The notes under the pieces were generated by a model. It was not told where the DNA came from and ran no database searches. It worked only from the letters and a program-made list of their open reading frames with translations. Shown piece by piece: positions 44,666 through 52,904 of a stretch of DNA of 64,000 nucleotides. This DNA comes from Azonexus hydrophilus (GTDB lineage: Bacteria; Pseudomonadota; Gammaproteobacteria; Burkholderiales; Rhodocyclaceae). Numbering within the stretch: position 1 is the stretch's first letter; every line of letters starts with the position of its first letter. Location: positions 843,936 through 907,935 of the forward strand of contig NZ_MTHD01000001.1 of assembly GCF_001956855.1 (NCBI RefSeq), read 5' to 3'. A program made the position numbers and the translations under genes.

Positions 44666-45621
44666 GCTTGTCCTTCCTGCGCGCAGGTTTTTCGGTACCA
44701 GTCGATGGTTTCGCGTAGCCCTTGGTCGAGCGAGGTCGATGCCTGCCAGCCCCAGTCTCGCAGGCGGCTACTGTCGAGCAACTTCTGCGGAGCACCGTCT
44801 GGTTTGCCGGAATCCCAAATGATTTGGCCAGCATAGCCGACGAGGTCGGCGATTTTTTCGGCCAGTTGGGCGATCGAATAGTCGATGCCACTGCCCAGGT
44901 TGACCGGCAGTTCCAGTGTGGACAGGTCTTGGCTCAGTAGTTGCACGCAGGCATCGGCGATGTCGTCGGCGAAAACGAATTCCCGGCGCGGCCGGCCCGA
45001 CCCCCACAGCGTGACACTGGGCGCTCCTTGCTGCGCGGCCTCGACGAAGCGCCGGATCAGCGAGGCCAGGACATGGCCGGACCCGAGATCGAAATTGTCG
45101 TGAGGGCCGTAAGCGCTGTTCGGGATCAGCGGGACGAAGCGTTGTTCGCCGTCTTGCTGGTTGCAGGCCAGGCAAAGCTGGACGCCAGCCAGCTTGGCGA
45201 TCGCATAGGCCAGGCTGGTCGGTTCCGGCTGGCCCGTGAGCAGCGCGCTTTCCGCCATCGGCTGTTGGCATTCGCGCGGATACATGCAGGATGAACCAAG
45301 CAGGATCAGGCGACGGACGCCGTGGCGCCTCGCCGCCTGCACAACATTGAGCTGGATTGCCAGGTTGCTGGTGATGAAATCGGCCGGAAATTGCTGGTTT
45401 TCGATGATGCCTCCGACCCTGCCGGCGGCGAGGACCACGTATTCCGGCCGGGTGGTGGCGAAAAAGGCATCGGTCGCCCGGCCGTCGGTCAGGTCCAGAT
45501 CGCTCCGGTCGCGGGTGATCAGGTGGCGATGGTCTGCCGCGGTCAGGCGGCGGATGAGGGCCGAGCCGATCAGACCACGGTGTCCGGCGATGTAAATAGG
45601 GCTTTCGGCATGCATGGTCAT
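44662..45621 (-). CDS. GDP-L-fucose synthase-like reductase/epimerase (WcaG/Cj1428 type)
   Basis: 319 residues: GHRGLIGSALIRRL Rossmann motif, RVGGIIENQQFPADFI, LLGSSCMYPRECQQPMAESALL, AYAIAK (YxxxK) and NSAYGPHDNFDLGSGHVLASLIRRF. This is the GDP-fucose synthase family, which reduces (and may epimerise) GDP-4-keto-6-deoxy sugars. ColC and the C. jejuni heptose reductase Cj1428 belong to it. Next to hddA, a role on a GDP-4-keto heptose or as partner of the ColD-like enzyme is likely. Its start overlaps nothing; the N subunit follows by a four-base overlap. Confidence 0.83.
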   Translation of the reverse strand: MTMHAESPIYIAGHRGLIGSALIRRLTAADHRHLITRDRSDLDLTDGRATDAFFATTRPEYVVLAAGRVGGIIENQQFPADFITSNLAIQLNVVQAARRHGVRRLILLGSSCMYPRECQQPMAESALLTGQPEPTSLAYAIAKLAGVQLCLACNQQDGEQRFVPLIPNSAYGPHDNFDLGSGHVLASLIRRFVEAAQQGAPSVTLWGSGRPRREFVFADDIADACVQLLSQDLSTLELPVNLGSGIDYSIAQLAEKIADLVGYAGQIIWDSGKPDGAPQKLLDSSRLRDWGWQASTSLDQGLRETIDWYRKTCAQEGQA

Positions 45622-45627
45622 CGCGCT

Positions 45628-46623
45628 TCAGAGTCCGTTCGGCTGGTAGAGCACGACGCGGCTGCCCGAATTCTCGAACTTGAACGGCACGTGCACCAGC
45701 CCGTGCAACCGTTCGCGGACCCGTGCCTGGTATTCCGGCCGGACAAACAGCAGCAGGAAACCGCCGCCGCCCGCGCCGATGATCTTGCCACCGGTTGCTC
45801 CGGCCTCCCGGGCAGCGCTGTAGAGGGCATCGATTTCCGGCGTCGACACCCGATCCGACAAGCTGCGCTTGAGCTGCCAGCTGCGGTCGAGCAGTTCGCC
45901 AAAGGCGGTGATCGGGGTCTGCCGGTCCTGCAGGACGGCGATCGCTTCATCGACCATGGCGTGCATGGCTTTCAGTTCAACTACCCGGTTCTTCAGGTTG
46001 TCGATCTTGGCCTTGGCAACTTCCGAGGCAATCCGCGAAACGCCGGTGAAGAACAGCATCAGGTGGCCCTGCAGATCGGCCAGGCGGTCCGGTGCGGTAA
46101 TCACCGGGGCAACGTCGAAACTGTCGTTCTGGCGGAATTCGATGCGGTTCAGGCCGCCAAAAGCGGCAGATATCTGGTCCTGGGAGCCGACATTTTCCCG
46201 AATGACCTTTTGTTCGACATAAATGGCCTGGCTGGCCAGTTCATCCTTCGACACGTACTGGCCGCGCAGGGCGCAGATCGCATGCAGCAGCCCGACCGTA
46301 AACGACGAGCTGGAGCCAAGCCCGGAACGGGCCGGCAGGTCGCCGTCATGGTGAATTTCCAGTCCATCTTCGACCTTCAGGCAGTCGAGCACGGCACGCA
46401 CCGCCGGATGCTGGATTTCGGCAATCTCGCGGACGTTTTCTATATGTGAATAGACAATCCGGTGCTTGTGTTCGAAAAACGGCGGCAGGTGCCGGCAGGT
46501 GATGTAGCAGTATTTGTCGATGGTAGTGGCGAGCACCAGGCCGCCGTGTTCGAGATACCAGGCCGGGTAATCGGTACCGCCACCGAAAAAGGAAATCCGG
46601 AAGGGCGTGCGGGTGATGATCAT
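45628..46623 (-). CDS. hddA: GHMP kinase, D-glycero-D-manno-heptose 7-phosphate kinase (HddA-like)
   Basis: 331 residues of the GHMP family: the start MIITRTPFRISFFGGGTDYPAWY, ATP loop PARSGLGSSSSFTVGLLHAI and C-terminal GKIIGAGGGGFLLLFV are very close to HddA. It phosphorylates heptose 7-phosphate at C1 before GDP activation by HddC. No gmhA (isomerase) or gmhB (phosphatase) lies in the window. The ATG overlaps the preceding gene stop (ATGA). Confidence 0.85.
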   Translation of the reverse strand: MIITRTPFRISFFGGGTDYPAWYLEHGGLVLATTIDKYCYITCRHLPPFFEHKHRIVYSHIENVREIAEIQHPAVRAVLDCLKVEDGLEIHHDGDLPARSGLGSSSSFTVGLLHAICALRGQYVSKDELASQAIYVEQKVIRENVGSQDQISAAFGGLNRIEFRQNDSFDVAPVITAPDRLADLQGHLMLFFTGVSRIASEVAKAKIDNLKNRVVELKAMHAMVDEAIAVLQDRQTPITAFGELLDRSWQLKRSLSDRVSTPEIDALYSAAREAGATGGKIIGAGGGGFLLLFVRPEYQARVRERLHGLVHVPFKFENSGSRVVLYQPNGL

Positions 46624-47792
46624 GGGGTGACGTTGGCCTCAAAAATCGGGGTTTCGCCAGTGTCGATCCAGCAGCCGTATTGGCGGCAGCGAATGCGGCT
46701 GGTGTGGCGCTGGCGCAGCCCGGTTCGGGCCTGCCGGACCAGTTGGTTACGAAAGTCGGGCTGCGCGCGCAGCGTGGTGATTTTCCCCGCCAGGTTTTCG
46801 ACGCTGTCGAACAGCAGTACGTCTGCACCATCCGCAAACAGGCGGGCGCATTCCGGGCGGTCCGGTGGCAGCCAACTGATGCTGGGTACGGCGGCAGCCA
46901 TCGCCTCGATCACCCGGCCTGAAAACGCCTTGACCAGAGTCGGCAGGTTGACGCAGGCCATGCCCAGGCGAAGACCTTCGAGAAACAGCGCAAAGAGGTC
47001 GGCGCGCAGGCGATGCAGTTCGTCGGCGAAGCCGGCCAGTGTCGCGGCATCGATTTCGCCGGCCAGCAAGCTTTGCCGCATTTCGCCATGCAGCGCTTCG
47101 AAGCGCACCAGTGTTTCGCTGCTGCGTTCCGGCAGTTGGAAGTGCGGGCGGTTCATCAGGCCTTCCAGGCGCGGGTCACTGAGAAAGCGGTTGCGCAGCA
47201 GGGTGTGCGCCTTCGGGTAGTTGTAGGCCGGGCCGGTGAAGTAGGCGGCGCCGATGAAGGCGGCGATATCGCTGGCCGGCGGGGCATCCTCGCGGATGAA
47301 ACTCTCCGGTACCATGAAAACATTCCATAGCGTCGGAATGCCGAAAACTTGTTGAATTTCGGCGACGTCGGCTTCGTCGGCGGCGATTGCGTGGGTGCAA
47401 TGGGGCAGGCAAGTGAAGGCGTCGTCGCGGCGCTTGGCGAGGAAGGGCAGGGCCTCGAGTTCTTCATCGCTGTGGTTGAGTGATTCGAGCACGACCCCCA
47501 CCCGAACCGGTGCGACCTGTTTCAACCAGGTCCAGAAGCGCTCGTCGAAGGCGGCGTGATTGCACCAGATCCAGGCTTCATCAAAGGTCCGGCCGGCGAG
47601 CAGGGTTTCGGCGTGGCCGATGAAACTATCGGCGGCGTCCGGTGCCCGGCCATGGATGGCCGGCAACAGGGTGCAGCGGTGACCATTCTCGCGAAAGCCG
47701 TCGATGAAAGCGTACGAACCCGTGTACGACCAGGAGCGTGCTTGCTCCCAGTTGTCGAATTCGAGCATGATCAGAAGAATGTCTTTGGCCAT
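46620..47792 (-). CDS. Putative GT-B glycosyltransferase (CgeB-like)
   Basis: 390 residues, soluble, no membrane helix. The start is ILLIMLEFDNWEQARSWSYTGSYAFIDGFRENGH. The C-terminal donor domain has GLRLGMACVNLPTLVKAFSGRVIEAMAAAVPSISWLPP and then ARLFADGADVLLFDSVENLAGKI, a GT4-like arrangement with conserved Glu. It overlaps hddA by four bases, hinting at a heptose donor. The last 25 residues are Arg-rich and look non-conserved. Acceptor unknown. Confidence 0.68.
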   Translation of the reverse strand: MAKDILLIMLEFDNWEQARSWSYTGSYAFIDGFRENGHRCTLLPAIHGRAPDAADSFIGHAETLLAGRTFDEAWIWCNHAAFDERFWTWLKQVAPVRVGVVLESLNHSDEELEALPFLAKRRDDAFTCLPHCTHAIAADEADVAEIQQVFGIPTLWNVFMVPESFIREDAPPASDIAAFIGAAYFTGPAYNYPKAHTLLRNRFLSDPRLEGLMNRPHFQLPERSSETLVRFEALHGEMRQSLLAGEIDAATLAGFADELHRLRADLFALFLEGLRLGMACVNLPTLVKAFSGRVIEAMAAAVPSISWLPPDRPECARLFADGADVLLFDSVENLAGKITTLRAQPDFRNQLVRQARTGLRQRHTSRIRCRQYGCWIDTGETPIFEANVTP

Positions 47793-47817
47793 AGGGAATC
47801 GATTGGTGGTGGGTCAA

Positions 47818-48909
47818 TTACGGCAGATTCTTCGGTGTATTTAATTTCGTGCCGTTTGCCGCCTGCTGCTCAAGTTGTTGCGCTACTGCCATGCTGTGAA
47901 TGGCGTTCTCCAGCGGAGTCCAGCAGTTTACCCGCAGTTGCTGTTCAATGCGTCGGATATCCGGAACGTAACGTTGTCGGGGGGCGGCATTGCCCTGGCG
48001 GTTCAGTACTTCGATGCGCGATGTCGGTGAAAGCGTGTCGCGGACCAGATTTGCCACCTCGAGCAGCGATAGCGGATCCGGCGAGCCGATGTTATAGGCT
48101 TGCCCGGCCTGGCCGCGACCCAGCAGGGCGAGCAGCCAGACGGCGAGGTCGGCGGCATGCAGATAGCTGCGCACGACCCGCCCGTCGCCGTTGATGCGCA
48201 GACTGTCGTGAGCCAGCGCATCGGCGATGAACTGGCTGATCGCCAGGTGCCCGGGCAGGCCGAAGCCGACGAAACTGAAGCAGCGGGCGATCACCACTTC
48301 GATATTCTTGTTGGTGGCGGCGTCCCGGGCGTCGCTTTCCATTGCCCGCTTGCCGCGTCCGTAGTAGTCCTCGGGCGCCAGCGCGAGAGTTTGGCCGGGG
48401 AAATCTTCCGCCATGTGTGGCAGGGTTTCCGGTTGCTCGCCGTAGATCGCCCCCGAACTGATCAGTAGTAGCCGTCCGGCGCTGGCAGCCGCTGCATGCT
48501 CTATGACGTGATGCGTGCCGACGACAATGTCGTCGAACAATTGCGGCGACTTTGCAGACAGCGGCGAGGTGTCGGCGGCGGCGTGAATGAAGCAGTCGAA
48601 ACTCCCCTCCGGCCAGCGGTAGCTTTTGATATCGCCGCGTACCCATTCCAGCCAAGGTCGGGCGCGGAACTCCGGGTGTTTTGCGAGAAAGACATCGGGG
48701 TTGCGCGAGAGCAGCGTCAGCCGGATTCCTGCACCGCGTTCGTTCAGCCAGTGGCAGGCGAGCAGCAGCCAGAAGCCGATGAAGCCGCTGCCACCGGTGA
48801 CGAAAACTCGCTGGCCGGTCAGTTCCGGGAGCGGGAAGGCTGTAAGTATTCGATCGAAATCCTGTAGCAGGTGGGTGAAAAGCGCTTCCCGGTGAGGGTT
48901 TGCTGTCAT
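47818..48909 (-). CDS. NAD-dependent epimerase/dehydratase (extended SDR)
   Basis: 363 residues. The nucleotide motif TGGSGFIGFWLLL begins near residue 38, after an unusual helical N-terminal extension; LLLISSGAIYGEQPE and the catalytic YYGRGKR (YxxxK) follow. Its ATG overlaps the stop of the C-methyltransferase-like gene upstream. It could be the ketoreductase finishing a CDP-linked dideoxy or branched sugar (RfbJ or YerF role) since rfbF, rfbG, rfbH and a YerE-like enzyme are upstream; this is inference. Confidence 0.78.
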   Translation of the reverse strand: MTANPHREALFTHLLQDFDRILTAFPLPELTGQRVFVTGGSGFIGFWLLLACHWLNERGAGIRLTLLSRNPDVFLAKHPEFRARPWLEWVRGDIKSYRWPEGSFDCFIHAAADTSPLSAKSPQLFDDIVVGTHHVIEHAAAASAGRLLLISSGAIYGEQPETLPHMAEDFPGQTLALAPEDYYGRGKRAMESDARDAATNKNIEVVIARCFSFVGFGLPGHLAISQFIADALAHDSLRINGDGRVVRSYLHAADLAVWLLALLGRGQAGQAYNIGSPDPLSLLEVANLVRDTLSPTSRIEVLNRQGNAAPRQRYVPDIRRIEQQLRVNCWTPLENAIHSMAVAQQLEQQAANGTKLNTPKNLP

Positions 48910-50087
48910 TCGTCGAGGTCGTACAGAAGAATGGTCGGGTGGCTGCCGGCTAATTCCCGGGCAATGGCGCCCTGGGCGTTGAAGGAGGAAATCAGGACGG
49001 TGCAGGCGGGGAGGGTGATGAGGAAGTTGCTGGGTTGGATCATGAAATTGCCGAGTTTTTTTCCACGCAAATTTGGGTTGTTGTCGACGACGGCAAGAAT
49101 TTTCGCGGTGAGGCCCAATTGCTCCAGTCTCGGCAGAAGGCGGGCGGTATGGCTGCCGGCCCCAAAGATTGCAAAGGGGGCGCCGCAGTCAACGATCTTT
49201 TGCAGGCCTTTTTCCAGTGTGCTCTCGGAGTAGTTCAAATAGTCGTCCAGTCCGTCCATCGCAGGGGCGGGCGCGATCACGGCTTGGGGGTGGCGGGAGA
49301 AGAGTCCGAACAGGCTGTCGGTGCAACCCTGAAGTTCGCAGAGTGTCAATGTTTGAGGAGAGAAGCCAAAGTTCGCCATTAGTTCGGTCAGTGTTTCGAT
49401 ACTGAAATACTGGATGTGTTCAAGCGAAAATTCGCCATAGGCTTCCGCTGGTGGCGAGAGAAAACGCTCGAGCGCCGGAACTTCGATGAAGACCATGGCG
49501 TGCTCCGGCAATTCTTGCAGCAGATTGCTGAAGTCATCGCTCAGGCAGGGTAGGTGTTCGGCAACACCGGTCAGGCAAAGCAGGTCGGTTTCGGCCAACG
49601 GTAATTGATCACTTGCGTCGCGCAGCGAACCGGTGCGGATATGTTCGAGGCCGAGCAGATTTTTGGCAGTGATAGCCGAGGCGGGGGCTGGGTCAATTCC
49701 GTGTAGCCGGGTGAACCCAACTATCTTGAAGGCGTTGAGCAGAGCGCCGAAGCCACAGCCGATGTCGCTGATCTGTGCATCGGGTGAGAGATGTGGCAGG
49801 CAGAGTTCGAGCGTTTTCGCAATCCGCGCCTGGTCGACCGGACGAAGGCTCAGCTGGTTCAGGGGGTGATCGTACTTTGATAGGGTGCGATAGTATTTTT
49901 CGTAGGTTTCAGGGAGTGGCAGTTCATAGGCGTAGCAGAAACCGCACTGCATGCATTGGCCGATGCGATAGCTCATGTCCAGTCCGTCGAGCGGAGCCAT
50001 GCGGTTGTCGAATACCAGTCGGGGAGCGTTGTTACCGCAGGTCGGGCATGGGCGACGCCAAGGGTAAGCTGGCTGGGAGTCAGCCAT
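48906..50087 (-). CDS. Sugar C-methyltransferase-like protein 1
   Basis: 393 residues. N-terminal zinc-site cysteines (CPTCG, then CMQCGF), a class I SAM domain (QISDIGCGFGALLNAFKIVGF) with an EHLPCLSDDF segment, and a C-terminal Rossmann-like domain (PFAIFGAGSHTARLLPRL). This is the layout of NovU/TylCIII-type nucleotide-sugar C-methyltransferases. The ATG at 50087 lies in the end of the next methyltransferase gene (eight-base overlap); longer in-frame starts have no support. Two related genes in tandem suggest successive methylations or divergence after duplication. Confidence 0.78.
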   Translation of the reverse strand: MADSQPAYPWRRPCPTCGNNAPRLVFDNRMAPLDGLDMSYRIGQCMQCGFCYAYELPLPETYEKYYRTLSKYDHPLNQLSLRPVDQARIAKTLELCLPHLSPDAQISDIGCGFGALLNAFKIVGFTRLHGIDPAPASAITAKNLLGLEHIRTGSLRDASDQLPLAETDLLCLTGVAEHLPCLSDDFSNLLQELPEHAMVFIEVPALERFLSPPAEAYGEFSLEHIQYFSIETLTELMANFGFSPQTLTLCELQGCTDSLFGLFSRHPQAVIAPAPAMDGLDDYLNYSESTLEKGLQKIVDCGAPFAIFGAGSHTARLLPRLEQLGLTAKILAVVDNNPNLRGKKLGNFMIQPSNFLITLPACTVLISSFNAQGAIARELAGSHPTILLYDLDE

Positions 50088-51093
50088 AAATCTGCTCCAG
50101 ACGGAACATGCTCGAAGGTGACACCCCCTGTGCCAGCAGATTTTTCTGGATTTCCTCGGCGTGTCGCGTACTGGCAATCAGGATCGGCAGTCCGGCGAGA
50201 GCCGCCGGATCGTAGGCTGCTACCCGGTGCCGTCCAAAGATTTTTCCCTGTTGCTCGCTGGCGCTGTCGCAGATGGCGATTACCGGTAACTGTGCAAGCA
50301 ATGGCTTCAGGTAATTGCAAAAATCGCCGCCGACACCATAAATAACAAAGGGGCCGTTCAGAAGAGTGGCGAAGCGGGAGAGTAATTCGGTCAGGCGTTG
50401 TTCCGGTGTTGTTTCAAGTCGGGCGAAGACGCGCAGGCTGTCGTTATAGACCGCCGATTCGAAGTGGCCCGTACTGGCCTCAATGATGCTCAATCCGGCA
50501 CGGAAGAGCAGGAGTGTGAGCGAGGCAAGCGAGAACTGGTGCAGATGTTCGGGGTGCCGGTCATGGCTGAGCAGCCGATTGCCCGAGCGATGCGGGACTT
50601 CGATGATCAGGTAGGCATCGGGTCGGCAGAGGCTGCGCCAGTGACTGATTTCCGCTGCGATATCGGCAATATGTTCAAGGACGTGAAAGGCCAGCAGCAG
50701 GTCGAAGGGCGCGAGATCCGGTACCCCGGCCACGCTGCGCTCGACGCGGTCTAGTCGGTGCGCGGCGAGCGCGGCATCGGGGGATGGCTCGATCCCGATA
50801 TAGTCGACTGCCGAGTGCTGTTTGATCCGGGCGCCTAAAGCGCCGTCGGCGCAACCGATTTCAAGAATGCGCAGGCCCGGTCGCAGATACCGGGCGATGC
50901 CGTTGAGCCGGTCGGCGTACTTTTTCTCCAGATCAGGGCATTGATCGTTGCGTCCGGCGCAAGCTGCATAGTAGCCGGCGGGCAAGCGTGCGCTTTGCCA
51001 GACGTGGGCGCAGGTCTGGCAGCGGAACGCATGGCTGTCATCGGCCAACTTCTGAGCATCGCCAGCGTTGCAGCAGGGGCAGCTCCGCTCCAT
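50080..51093 (-). CDS. Sugar C-methyltransferase-like protein 2
   Basis: 337 residues from the ATG at 51093, which overlaps the stop of the TPP-enzyme gene (TGATG). It has N-terminal cysteine pairs (CPCC, CQTC), a class I SAM domain (RILEIGCADGALGARI, DLLLAFHVLEHIADIA), and a shorter C-terminal domain (FVIYGVGGDFCNYLKPLL). It has the same architecture as the downstream gene but is clearly diverged. Substrate probably a keto nucleotide sugar. Confidence 0.77.
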   Translation of the reverse strand: MERSCPCCNAGDAQKLADDSHAFRCQTCAHVWQSARLPAGYYAACAGRNDQCPDLEKKYADRLNGIARYLRPGLRILEIGCADGALGARIKQHSAVDYIGIEPSPDAALAAHRLDRVERSVAGVPDLAPFDLLLAFHVLEHIADIAAEISHWRSLCRPDAYLIIEVPHRSGNRLLSHDRHPEHLHQFSLASLTLLLFRAGLSIIEASTGHFESAVYNDSLRVFARLETTPEQRLTELLSRFATLLNGPFVIYGVGGDFCNYLKPLLAQLPVIAICDSASEQQGKIFGRHRVAAYDPAALAGLPILIASTRHAEEIQKNLLAQGVSPSSMFRLEQIYG

Positions 51094-52901
51094 CAGCGTT
51101 GTGCAGCGAATGAGGCGGTGGTCAGCGGGATCTGCATTTCCTCTGCCAGGGTGGCCAGTGGTAGTAGCGGCGACATGTCTTCGAGCGGCATTGACAGCAT
51201 CGAGCCGTCTGCTTGTGGTAGTGCCGCGCATTTTGGGGCGAGGGTTTCGTTGGGCGTCAGTTGGACGTCGACGAGCATTGCCTGCGGCCGGGCGGTGACT
51301 TCGTTGAGGACAGGCGCCAGTTCGGCGGCGTCGGTAATGCGCCGGAAGGGCAGGCCGTAGGTGGTGGCGAGTTGTTCCAGATCAGGCAACAGCAGCCCGG
51401 CTTCCGGTCCGGTGCCAACGTAGCGCTCGGCGAAATAGTTGCGCTGGGTGTTACGGATCGATGCGTAGCCGCCGTTGTTCATGATGATCAGGCAGATCGG
51501 CAGGTTCTGGGCGCGTAGCGTGGCGAGTTCCTGCAGGTTGAGTTGCAAACTGCCGTCGCTCTCGATGGCAACCATCGGTTTGCGGTCATTGGCCAGACAG
51601 GCGCCGATGGCAGCCGGCAGTCCGTAGCCCATGGAGCCCAGGCCGGAGGTCAGGAATACACGCTGGCCGGGTTTGTTGCGAAAGACGGTGTAGAAGACCT
51701 CGACGGCCAGCCCGGAACTGCCTGTGGCAATCAGGGTGTCGGGTGGAACGGCGTCGGCGAGTACCGAGACGAAGTGGTAGTGATTGATGGGGCCGCAGAC
51801 CGGGAAGGGCTTCCCGTCGTTTACCGGGTAGCGGTGTTTCCAGTCGGCAATCCGGGTCAGCCAGGCATCGCGGGCTTTTGGCGGCGGTGCCGGCAGGATT
51901 TCCAGTGCGCCAAGGAGGTCGGCGGCATCGGCGGTAATACCCAAGGCGATATCCATGTCGAGTTTTGCGATTTCATTGCAGTCAACGTCGATCACGACCT
52001 TTTTTGCCGCCCGGGCGAATCCGCGCGGGTTGTAGGCAGTGATGATGTTGTCCAGGCGGCAGCCGATGGAAATGAGCAGGTCGCAGTTCTGTACGGCGAA
52101 ATTGCCGGGGCGCAGCGCGACAACGCCCGGCCGGCCCGCGCATAGCGGATGATCGGCGGGGATGATGTCGAGGGCGTTCCAGGTGGTGACCATCGGGACT
52201 TGCAGGCGTTCAGCTGTGTCAAGCAGGGCTTTTGCCCCGCCAGCCAGGCGGACGCCGTGGCCGGCCAGAATCAGCGGTCGCTCGGCGGCTGCCAGCAGGG
52301 TGAGCACTTCGCTGGCTGCCAGCTTGAGGTCGGTGCCGGGTGTTGCTTCCGGTGGCGTGAATTTTGGCAAATTTTCCGGGTTGACCGTAGCAGCCTGTAC
52401 GTCGAGCGGCACGTCGAGCCAGACCGGGCCGGCGCGGCCGTTTTTCATTTCGTACAGTGCGCGCTCAAGTTGGTAGCGGATCTGTTGCGGATCGTCGACG
52501 GTTACCGCGTATTTGGTGATGTGGCTGACCATCGGCACGATGTCGACTTCCTGCACGCCGCCCTGGCGGAGCGGGCGCGTGCCGAGCAAGTCCGGGCGCT
52601 TGACCTGGCCCGAGATGATCAGCATCGGAATCGACTCGATCCAGGCACCGGCGACCGGTGTGATGACGTTGGTGGCACCAGGGCCGGTCGTCACCATGCA
52701 GACGCCGAAGGTCTCGCGGACGCGGCCATGGGCTTCGGCGGCAATGCCGCAGGCTTGTTCGTGGTGGCAGGGGACCGGGTTCAGGCGTTTTTCAGAAACC
52801 AGCGCGTCGTTGAGAAACATTGCCCCGCCACCCGGCAGCAGGAAAACATCGGTGGCGCCGGCCTCGGCCAGGTGCTGCATTAGATAATCGGCTGCGCGCA
52901 T
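51093..52901 (-). CDS. Acetolactate synthase-like TPP enzyme (YerE-like candidate)
   Basis: 602 residues with the full thiamine diphosphate enzyme layout: catalytic Glu in PCHHEQACGIAAEAHGR, VTTGPGATNVITPVAGAW, central domain, and the TPP-Mg motif ESDGSLQLNLQEL to NN. It sits with rfbF, rfbG, rfbH and C-methyltransferase-like genes, not with ilvN/ilvC. YerE of Yersinia transfers a two-carbon unit to CDP-4-keto-3,6-dideoxyglucose, and the same precursor pathway is encoded here. A branched-sugar role is therefore favoured over amino-acid biosynthesis, without proof. Confidence 0.75.
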   Translation of the reverse strand: MRAADYLMQHLAEAGATDVFLLPGGGAMFLNDALVSEKRLNPVPCHHEQACGIAAEAHGRVRETFGVCMVTTGPGATNVITPVAGAWIESIPMLIISGQVKRPDLLGTRPLRQGGVQEVDIVPMVSHITKYAVTVDDPQQIRYQLERALYEMKNGRAGPVWLDVPLDVQAATVNPENLPKFTPPEATPGTDLKLAASEVLTLLAAAERPLILAGHGVRLAGGAKALLDTAERLQVPMVTTWNALDIIPADHPLCAGRPGVVALRPGNFAVQNCDLLISIGCRLDNIITAYNPRGFARAAKKVVIDVDCNEIAKLDMDIALGITADAADLLGALEILPAPPPKARDAWLTRIADWKHRYPVNDGKPFPVCGPINHYHFVSVLADAVPPDTLIATGSSGLAVEVFYTVFRNKPGQRVFLTSGLGSMGYGLPAAIGACLANDRKPMVAIESDGSLQLNLQELATLRAQNLPICLIIMNNGGYASIRNTQRNYFAERYVGTGPEAGLLLPDLEQLATTYGLPFRRITDAAELAPVLNEVTARPQAMLVDVQLTPNETLAPKCAALPQADGSMLSMPLEDMSPLLPLATLAEEMQIPLTTASFAAQR

Positions 52902-52904
52902 CGC

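Noticed and set aside
51093..52901. Annotation as acetolactate synthase large subunit (ilvB) for branched-chain amino acids
   Set aside because: No ilvN or ilvC nearby; it overlaps sugar-methyltransferase-like genes inside a nucleotide-sugar island.
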